Shown here: in pieces, positions 35,180 to 48,713 of the stretch
Position numbering within the stretch: position 1 is the first letter of the stretch
How the letters are laid out: each line of letters begins with the position of its first letter
From: Saposhnikovia divaricata
Lineage: Eukaryota; Streptophyta; Magnoliopsida; Apiales; Apiaceae
Assembly: GCA_036435485.1 (NCBI GenBank)
Contig: CM071600.1
Location: 113,700,046-113,764,045, forward strand
Length of the DNA stretch: 64,000 nt
Direction of reading: 5' to 3'
The notes under the pieces: model-generated
What the model was told of the DNA's origin: nothing
The model's input: only the letters and a program-made list of their open reading frames with translations
Databases searched by the model: none
Made by a program: the position numbers and the translations under genes

Positions 35180-35850
35180 TAAATATTTTCTATTATTTGG
35201 GCGACGAATATTATTTGAATATTCGTTCGAGACTAATTATTTTAACGATCCTTACTTCAAATAATTATTTGAACGTAACTATTCAACGAATAATATTTCT
35301 CAATATTCATTCAGAGTCGAATTGATTATCGATTATTATTTCGAATATTCTTCTAAAGATGAGACTACTAAATGAATATTATTTGGATATTCTTTTAGAA
35401 TATTATTTTATTAAATAAATATTACGTTTGAATATTCATTTAAGATATTGAATACTTGATGAATATTATTTTAATATTCATCTGAAGCTTGATTTAATTA
35501 TCGAATATTATCTTGAATATTCCTTAAGGCTTGGATTACTAAATGAATATTACTTGATATTCATTTAGGATATTATTCATTAAATGAATATTACTTTTGA
35601 ATATTCATTTAAATTCCTAATTAATTATGAATATTACCTTAAATATTCTTTTCAGGTCTTATTAATTAATGAATATTGTTTTGAGTATTCATTTAAATAT
35701 TTATTTATTCAATAAATATTCTCCTGATATTTCTTCAGGGATTATTTTGAGAAATACTCTGATTAAAGATATTCTTTCATATTCCCAATTATTTTTTAAA
35801 TATTTTAACTCAATAAATATTCTCTGAATATTTATTCCATACTTAGTATA
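35180..35850. repeat. AT-rich hairpin array in 5' LTR of element B
   Basis: Same GAATATT/AATATTC inverted repeats as in element A, with substitutions in some arms but stems largely kept. Confidence 0.75.
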
Positions 35851-37189
35851 ACCCCGATAAGGTTTATCTTCTTCGATTATTACAGAAAATATTTCGGAGT
35901 CATATTATTATTAATCTTATATCAAGAAAGGTTCTCAGACATCATTCTTCTTTGAGTCTATCTCCTTAATAATAAGGGAACCTTACTTGGAAAAATGTTA
36001 TTTATCTTGTCGACTTCCCGGTCATAAAGTATTCCCTTCACCCGCAACTCGGATGCTGTTGACTTATTAAGTCGTTGCTTACCTTCTCATCTTTCGAGGG
36101 GTAAGATTACTGGAACAAGTTGATATCCGTTACCAAGTAATAGCTTGGGAGTTATTGGTAAATTTTTCCTTTCCAACTAGATACGACTACTTTGTGGAGT
36201 CTTATCAACAAGTATTATACTTGGGGAAAGGGGGACGAACGTTACATTCAGAATCATGAATTCTATTTGAACTAGGAGTCGTGTAAGAGGCCGAGTAGCG
36301 CCGGTCCATCCCCTTTGGCCCAACCGTTGGCCGGGGAGAGCTAGTAAGGCGGTATACAAGTAAAGCCGTCAGTTCTTCCTTCTACCGGTAGAAAATCTAA
36401 ATTGAGCTGTACGATCTCGACTGATCATCAAGATTGGAACAGCGGGCGCGGTGAATACTCCATCATTGGTTCATCATCCAAATTTATTTATTTCCTGCAA
36501 CATGATTACTGTTGGCAGAGTTGGAAAAAGGGTCATAACTGGAATTGCAACCTTTTTCTTGCAAGTTCCTCTTCTTAATAACAATAAGAATATCTTGCTT
36601 ACTTTGATGTAGCAGATATTTCTACAAACAATTACTTTAAATTACCTTGTAACTTCATCGTTCATATTATACTGGCATCATTTCCGTAAATGCATAGCAT
36701 ATGGTTTGAAAGACACTTTTGAACTGTTATACATTATCGTTCAGTTATATATTATTGTTGGTGGGCTATTGCTCACCCTTGCTTTATTATTATATCACAA
36801 CAACAGCTAGACCAGATGACTCGCACAAGGCGCACTCGACGCGGGCGAGGACGATGAGACTACCAGAGCTGAAGAAGAAGCTATTGGTAGGATATATTTA
36901 TTCTTTCAGTACCAAGAATATGGTCTAGTATGACTTATGTAAATGGATGGCAAAGAGTATGTATTATATTGAAATTCTTTTGGATTGTAAGAACTCATAA
37001 TGTGATTAATAAAAATTTGATTGTTACTCTGATTTCATCTCTGGGACTATAACGGGTGTGTTTTACATTGTTGTGTTGGGTCATAGAGATGTAATTTATT
37101 TTATGTTAAGGAAAGTTCAAGTGTTGTGGATAGAATTGGAAACCGTAACCACCGGATCCCGGACCCCGGATCTGGGGGTGTTACAGAAG

Positions 37190-37201
37190 TGGTATCAGAG
37201 C
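37190..37201 (+). promoter_or_regulatory. Primer-binding site of element B (tRNA-iMet)
   Basis: TGGTATCAGAGC, four bases after the LTR end. Confidence 0.93.
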
Positions 37202-40200
37202 GTACGTTATAAACCCCAGAGATGAGGTGACGTTAAAACAATAAATTCAATAAGATAATAAGAACTCTTGCCAAGTTCATAGTCGGACTACTTAATGTAG
37301 TGATGACATATAAAACCCTTATGGGAACTCGTAAGTATAATGATAGTAACTTAGCCCGATATCGTATCGACGAGTAAGGCGACTGACCTTGAGGCATACG
37401 AGCAGCAGCGCGATGATGCTTTATATGCTGAAGATCAGCGGGTAATTCGATGGAGTACCCTACTGGAGACCCGGAAGAGGTTCCAGCGGATAAGGAAAAT
37501 CCTGTTAGGATAAGGAGCTTACCCATGGGTAATGAGGGTCGCAGCCAGAATGACTGTGATGATTAAGATATGGTGCTCAGAAAAGTGAGTATAAAGAACC
37601 GAGATATTATTAAGAGATCTGATGATGCATGTTGAATTCATAGCCGGACTACCAGATGTAGTACCAGCAAGAAAGAAGGATTGGAAGAATTACTTGAGAT
37701 CTTATACGGAAGAAGATGAGAATCCTTAGAGATTTCATCTTAACAAAGAAAGAGCTAGAGGGATGTATAATTATCAAAGACATCGATTTAGGGCGAGGAG
37801 CAGAGTCCCTAGGAATAGTTGAGAAGGAGGCAGTAAGTGCCATATCATTTGATAAATGAATCAGTATGAATATTGTCAGTAATAACTTGCCACGAAAAGG
37901 CAGATGTCATAGGTTATAATTTACGAAACCAAAGTGAGGTTAATGAGGTGGTTTTATTCAGGGAAATGTTCATGAATGAATCAGTAGAAAGTAAAGACAT
38001 TGGGAAGTGACAGCATGATTGGGTAAAATTATATAAGGAAGTAGTAAGCAAGACAATGATCTCAGAACCTACCGGAAGATAAGACCAGTGAGTCAAGATG
38101 AACTCGTAATGAGACTACTGCCAGAGACTGAGTATAGAGTTAATTCAACTCAGTTAAATGATGAACCAGAAACGTTAGATGCATGTGAATTAGAGGAATA
38201 TTAAATTCCTTCTTCTCTTTGAATGGATTATAGTAGTACCTTAAGTTTATTCCGATGCGGAATTATAATAGATCAAGTAATACGATCAGTAGTTAAAGAG
38301 AAAAATGTGAGAAAATCTTCCTGGAGCTAAAAGGTGAAATTGGTAATGACCAAGAGCTGGCATTGCTTAATGGAAAAAGGAGACTTTGTGCCTCCAACGA
38401 TGCTTCGCATAAAGGGTTAGGTAGATCGACATTTGGTAGTATTGAATATCAGGACGTTGTGACAGGTTTCAGTTTGAAACTATTGATTCCCTTCTAAGGG
38501 ATGGATATAATTGATTCCTCTCCAGTGGGTAAACTTCCAATCCGATGATGATTATTTCGTTAACTATGACTGCTTATGATTCCACCTGCTTGGAGGTTCA
38601 TAGAACTATTCTTCAGGTTTGGAAACTGGTCTCCTTAATGTTACCAGTAGGTGGGTAGATTGATCAAAATTTCCCTGAGTCTGGAAAGGAATTCGGTGAA
38701 TTCTGGCACACCTTGTCTTTCTGATTATCAGAGAATGTCATGGAAGAGAGTAGAAACTGGAGCAAACCCTGTGATTTGGGTAAGGATGCTGTAAAATGGG
38801 TTAGTAAACGGACCCTGAGCATTACAATCGACGGTAGTGATAAAATGATGAAGTGAGATTGGACGAAAACGGGAAATGTAAGTAAGAAACCAGCCGAACT
38901 GAGAAATTCCAGGATTGACTTAAATGAAAAGGCTGTTATGCCAGGAATGGTAAGCTTGTGTGGCACGCAGGATTGATAAGAATAGTTGAAAAGATAAAAG
39001 TGGAGGAAAGGTGACCGGAGACGGTGCCGAGTAGCTGATTAAGACTTATATGGAGTAAAGTTTTGGAAAGGTAGAAAGGTATCAAAGAAGAAGGCACTAT
39101 GCCGGCAATTGCTAGAAAAGTAATGCTATTAGCCAACCCCTAAAATCATATATTTTTATGTGTGGCCAGTTGAGGCCATGTCACAACGGATTATAAAGTG
39201 ACTAGACCAGCAATGAAAAGACAAAGCAGGGTTGCTTCTAAGAAAGCACCGACTGCAAGGGCTTCTGATATAAAGGAAACATTAATGAGATCGTTTGAAG
39301 CTTCTGCCGAACAACCCATGTTTTGATTGGGAATTCACTAGACCTTTTTGGGATGGGGTCACCCGTACTGAAGTGACTCATGTGTATATGGTTGTCCAAG
39401 GTTTCGAGTAAAATGGAAGTACAGTGACTTGAGATATATGATGTTAGGGTATCATGAATACCATGAATATATTATGACGGAGGAAAGTAAACAATGAAGG
39501 TATATGAAGATGGTATAGAAAAGGTCAGAAATTGAACAGTATGCTGTAGGAATTTTGTCTGAGGCAAGTACCTTTGCGAAGAACGATAAGCACTAAGAGA
39601 TTCACGTTGAACTCGACCAATATCTTCCAGAACATCCTTGCTACCATTAACAAGTTCGGTAAGAGAAGAGATAGGCATACGTTGCCTTTTTGGAAGGCCA
39701 AATAGGCTGACAACTATCTGAAAGAAGAGGGTGGCATTAAACCACCGATCGATTATCAAATGAGAATGATTGAAAAGAGACCTTTATTAAGGATACATGA
39801 TCTGATTGCCAATTATAAGATGCAAGAATTCCTTGGCAGTTGAATTAAGGATAGGATATCCATAAATTAAGACAAACCCTGGGGAATGCACAAGGGGTGG
39901 CATTAACCCTAATAACGACATTATGACTTCAGATGATATGAGCTGGACTTGCTAAGGCAACAATGACCGGTAAGGATTATTAAAAAGAGTTCTGGAAAGA
40001 ACATAGATAGAGTTATTAGAGTATTGATCAATGACATTTTGATATACCCGGTACCCAGAAAATACCGGAGGAATGATAAGGATGGCCTATGAAACCTTAC
40101 AAGGAAAAAGGTAATATTCCGAACTTCAAAAATGGAAGTTTGGTAAGGAATGTATGACATCGTAACAATAATGCCAGATGAGGCATGTATGAAACCCTGA

Positions 40201-42601
40201 GGAAGTATGGGTTGAACCTATAAAGGTTGAGATTATCCTAAGATAAAGAAAGAACTAAGAAAAGAAGTATCCTAAGTAGGATTGGGAATAAACGTGATAA
40301 AGTTCCCACGGGTAGGTGGAAGCAATGACTTATGGAAATGACTGATAGTTATATTTTCTCCTTCAGCAGAGCTTAAGGGAGAATGCTTTAACCCAACAGT
40401 GATGGGAATGAGGTAGAAATGTTTGAATTGGAATATATCCAGAGAACAAGGGTTACCAGAAATTATTATTATCAGGAAAGGCCAATGAGGTGGCCGACAG
40501 TCTAAGTATAAAGGAATAATTATAAATGTTCATACCGAAGAAACAAAATGATATTTGGAAAGACCTTGAAGGTCATATTGGAGTGGAGGAAGTTACATTC
40601 CTTTTGATGATTGTGCAAGAATCAAAGGTAATAATAGTTTAAGTAAAGATTCGATTCCTGATGGAGTCTTAAGCATATTACGTACCTTAGAAGGTTCCGT
40701 TTTGAGGCAAACCAGGACCATGGTACAAAATTGATGAAGTAAACCGTTAAGTTTCCAGTCTTTTCTGGAAGATGCATAAGTGATAGTTTCATCAACCGGA
40801 CCTAGCTGCGATGCTTGAAACTCTTCTGCAATTCTATCTACTTCATGTTATATCTACATCAAGTTCAGGAAGTGTTCCTTATGGATAAGGAATAATGATT
40901 ACTTTGTCTCCCTAAAGGATTTGAAACCCGTAGGGTTAACTATTAACGCACTACGTAAACAACAAGCGATGGTGATTCTTCTAAGAAAGGAGATGACAAC
41001 GTAAAGATAAAGAAAGTGCTGCTATTGATAAGCTAAATGGCATGTTGATGAATGACAAGCAAGTTTGTGTTAGTGTACTTCTGCACAAACAAGATAGAGA
41101 ATATGAGGTTGATAATTCGTGATGCTAAACGTATTCCCGTAGAAAGAATTAATGAGACTTGGAGGGAAGGGCGGTTGAGCCCGAGACTTATTGGGCCACC
41201 TGAGAGTTTATAAGTGTTCGGACGGCGGTATTCGAGCCAGCCTTACCCCAAAACTTATAGCACGGTCATAACGGGTTTTCATGTGGCCAGGCTACGCCAG
41301 TAAAATGCAGATGTCAACAGATGATAGGAGTACGAGCATGTAGATATACGACCTGGTCTGACTTACGAAAGACAACCTGTGGAAAACCACGGATAGAAAA
41401 GAACAAATGATGAGAAACAAGGTTGGCAGAAGTAGATTATATGACTCTAAGTTAAAGGGATCGGGCCAGATTCATTTCGGAAAGTTTAAATTGGAATAAC
41501 GTGATGATTATAGAATAAATGTGACGGAATACCGATAAAGAGGTACCAAGTGCAAAAAGGTGTCTCAATAAAGAGGTGAAGGTGAAAGTAAATAATAGAA
41601 ACGAGTAAGAATCAGATAATAAGAAGGATGTGATTGATAAAGAAAAGGCTGGGAAAGCAACTATGGAACGAGAAGCAAGGAATGTTATGAATGGGTTTTC
41701 TAATGAATTCTCAGGATGACAACCTGATAGTGTTAATATTATAGCATGAAAAAGCTAGTAACATGATATGGGATGTCAGTAATAATGATGTCAAGGGAGA
41801 AATCTAAGATTTAACCTGAAAGGTTGAAGGATTTCCCGAATGTGAGTATCGCTAAGATTGAACAGGAGTATTTGTCCATAGAATAATGGACAAAGCAGCA
41901 AGATATGTTGACATGTGAGATTGCGATCAAATAGTATTGGATATAATTATGATTAATTTCTTCTTTGATAAACCTCTATAGTTCAGAGGTAAATTCTGAG
42001 TATGATATTCTACAATCATGAAAGCTTTCTATAATCCTTTAGAACTCTTTTCTCTTCTTCTCTCTTATTCACCTTCTTTATGAATTGAGAAGAACAACCC
42101 TTTTTGGAGGGGAGGTACTGCTACGTGACTATCTGTCTATGTGATAGAAGTCTAAGTGGAATGCCATGACTTGTTTAATTGCTTGTCAAGTACTAAAGGC
42201 TGGCCCCCTTCTGTACTAACTATGCAATATAACAAATGTTCAATTGATCATAGTGATCTCTCAACAAATCTTTCCACTTCTCTATATTGATCGAGATTGC
42301 GAAGATTAAAGCGATCAGGAAATGCACAGTACGAGCGAGGTTACCTCCGAATCGTAGGGTGATAGTGATACCAATGTTACTGCAGGTATCAATAAGGATA
42401 AGACTGAGTAAAAGTATAACCCGGATTGTGAGTTGTACGAAAAGTAGCAACGTTGATGGAAAAAGGATACAGTATGGATTGTAGCACTAGAAGATGTGCT
42501 GAGGAAGGGTAGAACGACTAAGAATTGACCGGGAAGCTAAAAAGTGAACGACAGGCAAACGACTCTTTGCTTCCTACCTGATTCCGGGACGGAATCCTTT
42601 T

Positions 42602-42614
42602 AAGGAGGGGAGAC
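42602..42614 (+). other. Polypurine tract of element B
   Basis: AAGGAGGGGAGAC directly before TGTAAGAACC. Confidence 0.88.
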
Positions 42615-42877
42615 TGTAAGAACCCCAAATTTTGGATATGATTAAAACTTTTTATTAAGTAATGATAAACTGAGGAACAATGATTCCGACAACAAGGTCG
42701 CCAGCTCTAATGAATGGTGGTTTCAAAGAACAATGATTGTAATGAATGGATATTGCTTTGGACAATGATCCTGATGCATTGGTATATTGTCAGAATAGAG
42801 TAATTCGATGGTTGAGGACCTAGATAAGAATAATCTACCATCCAGGAAGGAGATAATGGATCCTTGAAGGGAAATGA

Positions 42878-42957
42878 GTACGTGCATAGTGTTTCCCATA
42901 CGTGCATAGTGTTTCCCGTACGTGCATAGTGTTTCCTGTACGTGCATAGTAATTTGG
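42878..42957 (+). repeat. 20-bp tandem repeat x4 in U3 of element B 3' LTR
   Basis: Same four units as the element B 5' LTR array. Confidence 0.85.
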
Positions 42958-45719
42958 TGGATGAATAGTGATTTTGTAAGTTGGAAAACTTTTCACGCCA
43001 CCCTATGTACGGGACGTGATATGGATGTTTCGAAGTCATATTAGTAATACGCGGAGGAAATAAGTGAATGCAGAGACGATCGGAATTCAGAAATTCCAAA
43101 TTCTTTTCGGTATAATATTTGACCGGACAGTGGATTAAATATTATTATAATCCAAGAATTGAGATATTAACTTTGAGGATTTGATATTTTGGGATGTTAT
43201 TATATTTGATTTAAGAATGAAGGTAGGAAACCACTGAGGAGTGGTTATGGCTACAATGTAATTATTGATATTTGGAAAGAATGAATGGAATTCGACCTTA
43301 TTATGTTTATGTCTTGAAGAATGCTAAAGGGTAACAACATAGGTAAGAATAATCTATCTTCTAAGGGAATAAGATATGGCAATTTCAAGCAGGAGAATAT
43401 TCTCATGTCATCCAGATCGGTAACGATTAATCCAGTAGTTCCGTAAAAAGGTTAAGGAACGATCGAAAGAGAATACGGACAATTATACAACCCTAAGAGA
43501 ACAAGTAAAGAATACAGAATGAATAGTGTTTGGTGGGAGTATATAATAATATGAGACGACACTATATAGAAGTATTCGGAACGGATTTCCGAGTTCGTAT
43601 TAGTGATCCAGGGGGAAAATAAGTGTATGTAAAAGCTGTCGGATTCTGAAAAACCGCACTTATATTTTCTCCGAGAGTTCCCTGGACACTGATAGCCTTA
43701 AGTATTTAACGAATGGATTTAAGGAATATAAATTGGAAAGTTAGAATGAAAGATGGAGAATGAAAGTATTAATATTAAAGAGGATTCCCGGTAAACCCTA
43801 ATTAGAAATCCGTGAAATATTCTCACGAACGATCAATCGAAACGGGTAATAACCGGACACAGAAACAAGCAGAGGAAGCAAGAGTCTTGTGCAAGCTACT
43901 AGAATAAATATCTAGTAACCAAGTGGGCAAGAGTAACTAGATTAATTGGAGCATAACTAGTACTTAGAAATCAAAAACCCTTGGTTAAGCTTTCAACCAT
44001 GGAAAACACAACACTTGTCCATGATAATTACCTCATCCAATGCATCACACCCCACTAACACCACTTGGATGAGATATTATCTCACAAAATCACTTTATGC
44101 ATTATTAAAATCAACCAATACAAAGAAAAGAGCAAGAACACTCTCCCCCCCCCCCATTTCCATTCCATTCGACTTTTGCAACAATTCCAAAACAAAAATC
44201 CAACTTCCAACCATTGTTTGATCTCCAAAAATTTATCATAGATCCTATATTTCATAAAAATGATACCCTAAAAATCTTAGCCTCAAACATCACCTTTTCC
44301 ATTTTCAAAAAAATCAAGAAAGTGGAGGATGAATAGTAACCTCAAGAACAAAATTCTTGAATCTTGATTTTGATTGATGATCCAAGCTTCATGGAGGCTA
44401 TACAAGGACTATACAAGGCTTACTAAGTGCATACACACCTCAAGGAAGGTATAAAACTCTTGAAACCCTAGGCCTTAGTTTATGTTTAATGATGTTCTTG
44501 ATGAGAATTTAGATTAGTATGATTATGGTAATGATTAAAGCATGCTTATGTAGTGATATGTTGATATAAGAGGATAAAATAGCTAGATGAACGGAAAGGC
44601 ATTGCTTGGCCTCAGTTCATGTATATAAGTCATGTATATGTTGTTTGGGTTGGATACTATGTTTATGGGAAGATTCGAAATTGGTAGATATTCGATTTAC
44701 AGCCGTTATAATGCCCGATTTTGCAATACCATGTTTTGTATGCCATTTTTCATGTCGAACCCCTACTGTCCAGAGACCTTATCTGCCATGATAGGATAGG
44801 TAATGTTCTAAGCTTTGTTTGGATATAAAGATCACGTGAAACGGACTTACGGTTTAGGATTTATGACCAAATTACTAAAAGTAGTTCGAATCCGTAAACG
44901 AAAGTTCGTAACTGTAATTGAACCCTCGTAAACTATGTAACGTCATGGCGAATCTTGGAAAATAAATACTAGAGGTAAAAAGGAAGGCGTGAAAGAAAAC
45001 CGTATGTCAAAAGGATCATTTTTCGATTTATTAAAAATGTTCGAGTCGAGGTTAAACGCGAACGAACCCCTAAAAGACGACTCTTTTATAACTTCGGTAA
45101 AACACTTAGAAAACGGGCGATAAAACTCGGAGTATAATATTGGTTCGTAACGATCAACCTTAGAACTCATATGACTTAAGTATGTCCCAAGTATAAGTAC
45201 AGTGACATGTCGTATTAACGAACGAATGTCGGGTCGGATCAGTGAGAATAAGTAATCCACTAAAAGGGGTATAACGAGATAACTTGAGAACATGTTTCGA
45301 TTTAAGAATAACTTAACTTTTAATATGTTAAGTGATTAATCCCGAATGCCTTGGCTATTTATAGATCACCAAGCTGAACCGGGACCCGCTACCACTACCC
45401 CTTACCGTACTCGACTATCAGGCAAGTTTCAATTCCCTTCTTTTAGGCTGTTGTTGTGAGTGAATAAATATATATATATATATATATGATTGCTGATATA
45501 CATATGCCATTGCATGCATGCCTACTTTCAAGTTGAATTGATATACTTGTTCCCTGAATGTTATTGTTGGCTTATAAGCTAGATAGTTATATATCAGTTA
45601 TAAGCCGGTTATTGTAAGACCCTCATAGAAGGGCATATACATCTTATTAATCAAAAATAGACCGGGAGTCAATATTCCTTGATATATCGAGATTACCTCG
45701 GAGGAAAATATTTAAGTAA

Positions 45720-46390
45720 ATATTTTCTATTATTTGGGCGACGAATATTATTTGAATATTCGTTCGAGACTAATTATTTTAACGATCCTTACTTCAAATA
45801 ATTATTTGAACGTAACTATTCAACGAATAATATTTCTCAATATTCATTCAGAGTCGAATTGATTATCGATTATTATTTCGAATATTCTTCTAAAGATGAG
45901 ACTACTAAATGAATATTATTTGGATATTCTTTTAGAATATTATTTTATTAAATAAATATTACGTTTGAATATTCATTTAAGATATTGAATACTTGATGAA
46001 TATTATTTTAATATTCATCTGAAGCTTGATTTAATTATCGAATATTATCTCGAATATTCCTTAAGGCTTGGATTACTAAATGAATATTACTTGATATTCA
46101 TTTAGGATATTATTCATTAAATGAATATTACTTTTGAATATTCATTTAAATTCCTAATTAATTATGAATATTACCTTAAATATTCTTTTCAGGTCTTATT
46201 AATTAATGAATATTGTTTTGAGTATTCATTTAAATATTTATTTATTCAATAAATATTCTCCTGATATTTCTTCAGGGATTATTTTGAGAAATACTCTGAT
46301 TAAAGATATTCTTTCATATTCCCAATTATTCTTTAAATATTTTAACTCAATAAATATTCTCTGAATATTTATTCCATACTTAGTATAACC
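45720..46390. repeat. AT-rich hairpin array in 3' LTR of element B
   Basis: GAATATT/AATATTC inverted repeats, nearly identical to the 5' LTR array of the same element. Confidence 0.75.
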
Positions 46391-47722
46391 CCGATAAGGT
46401 TTATCTTCTTCGATTATTACAGAAAATATTTCGGAGTCATATTATTATTAATCTTATATCAAGAAAGGTTCTCAGACATCATTCTTCTTTGAGTCTATCT
46501 CCTTAATAATAAGGGAACCTTACTTGGAAAAATGTTATTTATCTTGTCGACTTCCCGGTCATAAAGTATTCCCTTCACCCGCAACTCGGGTGCTGTTGAC
46601 TTATTAAGTCGTTGCTTACCTTCTCATCTTTCGAGGGGTAAGATTACTGGAACAAGTTGATATCCGTTACCAAGTAATAGCTTGGGAGTTATTGGTAAAT
46701 TTTTCCTTTCCAACTAGATACGACTACTTTGTGGAGTCTTATCAACAAGTATTATACTTGGGGAAAGGGGGACGAACGTTACATTCAGAATCATGAATTC
46801 TATTTGAACTAGGAGTCGTGTAAGAGGCCGAGTAGCGCCGGTCCATCCCCTTTGGCCCAACCGTTGGCCGGGGAGAGCTAGTAAGGCGGTATACAAGTAA
46901 AGCCGTCAGTTCTTCCTTCTACCGGTAGAAAATCTAAATTGAGCTGTACGATCTCGACTGATCATCAAGATTGGAACAGCGGGCGCGGTGAATACTGCAT
47001 CATTGGTTCATCATCCAAATTTATTTATTTCCTGCAACATGATTACTGTTGGCAGAGTTGGAAAAAGGGTCATAACTGGAATTGCAACCTTTTTCTTGCA
47101 AGTTCCTCTTCTTAATAACAATAAGAATATCTTGCTTACTTTGATGTAGCAGATATTTCTACAAACAATTACTTTAAGTTACCTTGTAACTTCATCGTTC
47201 ATATTATACTGGCATCATTTCCGTAAATGCATAGCATATGGTTTGAAAGACACTTTTGAACTGTTATACATTATCGTTCAGTTATATATTATTGTTGGTG
47301 GGCTATTGCTCACCCTTGCTTTATTATTATATCACAACAACAGCTAGACCAGATGACTCGCACAAGGCGCACTCGACGCGGGCGAGGACGATGAGACTAC
47401 CAGAGCTGAAGAAGAAGCTATTGGTAGGATATATTTATTCTTTCAGTACCAAGAATATGGTCTAGTATGACTTATGTAAATGGATGGCAAAGAGTATGTA
47501 TTATATTGAAATTCTTTTGGATTGTAAGAACTCATAATGTGATTAATAAAAATTTGATTGTTACTCTGATTTCATCTCTGGGACTATAACGGGTGTGTTT
47601 TACATTGTTGTGTTGGGTCATAGAGATGTAATTTATTTTATGTTAAGGAAAGTTCAAGTGTTGTGGATCGAATTGGAAACCGTAACCACCGGATCCCGGA
47701 CCCCGGATTTGGGGGTGTTACA

Positions 47723-48110
47723 AGCTGTCTCATGGGGTTCCACTAAACAAACTGTTATTGTTAGAAGTATAGCTGAAGCTGAACTTATAACACTCGATAC
47801 TGCTTGCATGGAAGCTGAATGGCTTCGGAATCTCTTACTTGATTTAACATTTCTGCTAAATTATATTCCACTTGTTTCTATACATTGTGATTCTAAAAAT
47901 GTTCTTGATATGTTGGAGCAGAAAAATATCAATGATAAAATGAACAGACATCTGCAGATGCGGTACAAGTCAGTCAAGCGCTTGATGAAGACAAGATATG
48001 TTACTATGAATTTTGTGAGATCTGAAAGGAACTTGTCTGATCCTTTGACGAAAGGATTATCTAGGAATAAAGTCCTAGATTCATCTAGGGGAATGGGGCT
48101 AAACCCATAA
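47723..48110 (+). pseudogene. Copia element H pol, 3' portion (RNase H end)
   Basis: Resumes exactly where 32078 broke off: VSWGSTKQT, SIAEAELI, a CDSKNVLDM block and RSERNLSDPLTKGLSR, ending at TAA 48108-48110. AGCTG at 47723-47727 is the right TSD copy. An ATG inside the element B LTR (47595) is in frame with it, giving a 171-codon chimeric open frame whose first part is LTR-derived and almost certainly accidental. Confidence 0.92.
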
Positions 48111-48713
48111 TGTAGTGATCGACGGTAGCAACCCTTCTTCTTATGAAGGTCAGAGGGTATTAACAAGCTGGACTGGTGAGCTGCGTGAGAGCCTTCAATT
48201 TTATGGAGTTTTACTCCTTTAGAAGTTGTACATAGATACATTCTTCTACCCCATTCCTATGATGATGAAGTGCTCATATAGTGAACGGTAAGGTTGAGTT
48301 TCTATACTCTTAATAAGTCTTAAGGCAGAATTTGCGAGGTACTTGTCCGTTCACTAGTACCTTTGAGGACTTACCTACGTGAGAGTAGTTGTGTGGCCGC
48401 AACTGTGAGACTTGGGTTAATCTCTAGAAACTCTCATGAGTCGGTCTTTTGCGCAAGGCCTTTATAGCGCAAACCCGAACGATTGAATTTTCTATATTGC
48501 GTGTGCTTTCGTTGATACTTGGTCAAAAAGAGCCCAGTTCAAGGCTTTAGTCCACTAAGGTTTTTTCAAGTTGAGATGATTGTCACTAGGTACAAGTTCA
48601 AAGCCGGAAGCTACTTGTGCTGAGTACGTAATATCGTGTGCTCACTATTGTTATTTTTTTTTCATCCCATTATATAATTTTAGTGTTCTTAAAATTTTAT
48701 TTTTCGGGCCGAT
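48111..48713 (+). other. Non-coding 3' internal region of element H
   Basis: No open frame. It leads to the LTR start TGTTAGATATTTT; the purine tract before it is weak (TTTTCGGGCCGAT), so the boundary is less certain. Confidence 0.6.

Larger units (their letters stand above)
32079..37185 (+). mobile_element. 5' LTR of element B
   Basis: TGTAAGAACC...GGTGTTACA. Contains the 20-bp tandem array (32342-32421), a C-tract near 33609, a TATA-like box near 34823, a (TA)n run near 34937 and the hairpin array about 35180-35850. The block 33363-34160 is strongly diverged from element A, while 36168-36535 is almost identical to it. Confidence 0.95.
37186..42614 (+). pseudogene. Degenerate internal domain of element B (Del/Tekay-type gypsy pol relics)
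   Basis: Collinear with 1836-7287 and only a few percent different. The same relic motifs recur: RT NDILIY region about 39979-40145, RNase H tail KANEVADSLSIK at 40472-40513, integrase GRLSPRLIGP region from 41169, chromodomain approach about 41330-41430. Stops and frame breaks are shared with element A. Differences between copies include many 1-bp insertions and deletions (for example in the A-runs around 40108 and 40131), as expected without coding constraint. The last 1.1 kb before the PPT has no recognisable coding. Confidence 0.85.
32079..47722 (+). mobile_element. Complete gypsy element B (15.6 kb), second copy of the A family
   Basis: LTR 32079-37185, internal region 37186-42614, LTR 42615-47722, with PBS, PPT and a perfect 5-bp TSD. 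By eye the two LTRs (5107 and 5108 bp) differ by roughly a dozen substitutions plus length changes in a C-tract and a (TA)n run, so insertion is recent. It is nested in the RNase H of element H. No intact gag or pol is encoded. Confidence 0.96.
42615..47722 (+). mobile_element. 3' LTR of element B
   Basis: Near-identical to 32079-37185. It carries the 20-bp tandem array (42878-42957), a longer (TA)n run near 45470, and the hairpin array about 45720-46390. It ends GGTGTTACA at 47722, followed by TSD AGCTG. Confidence 0.95.
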
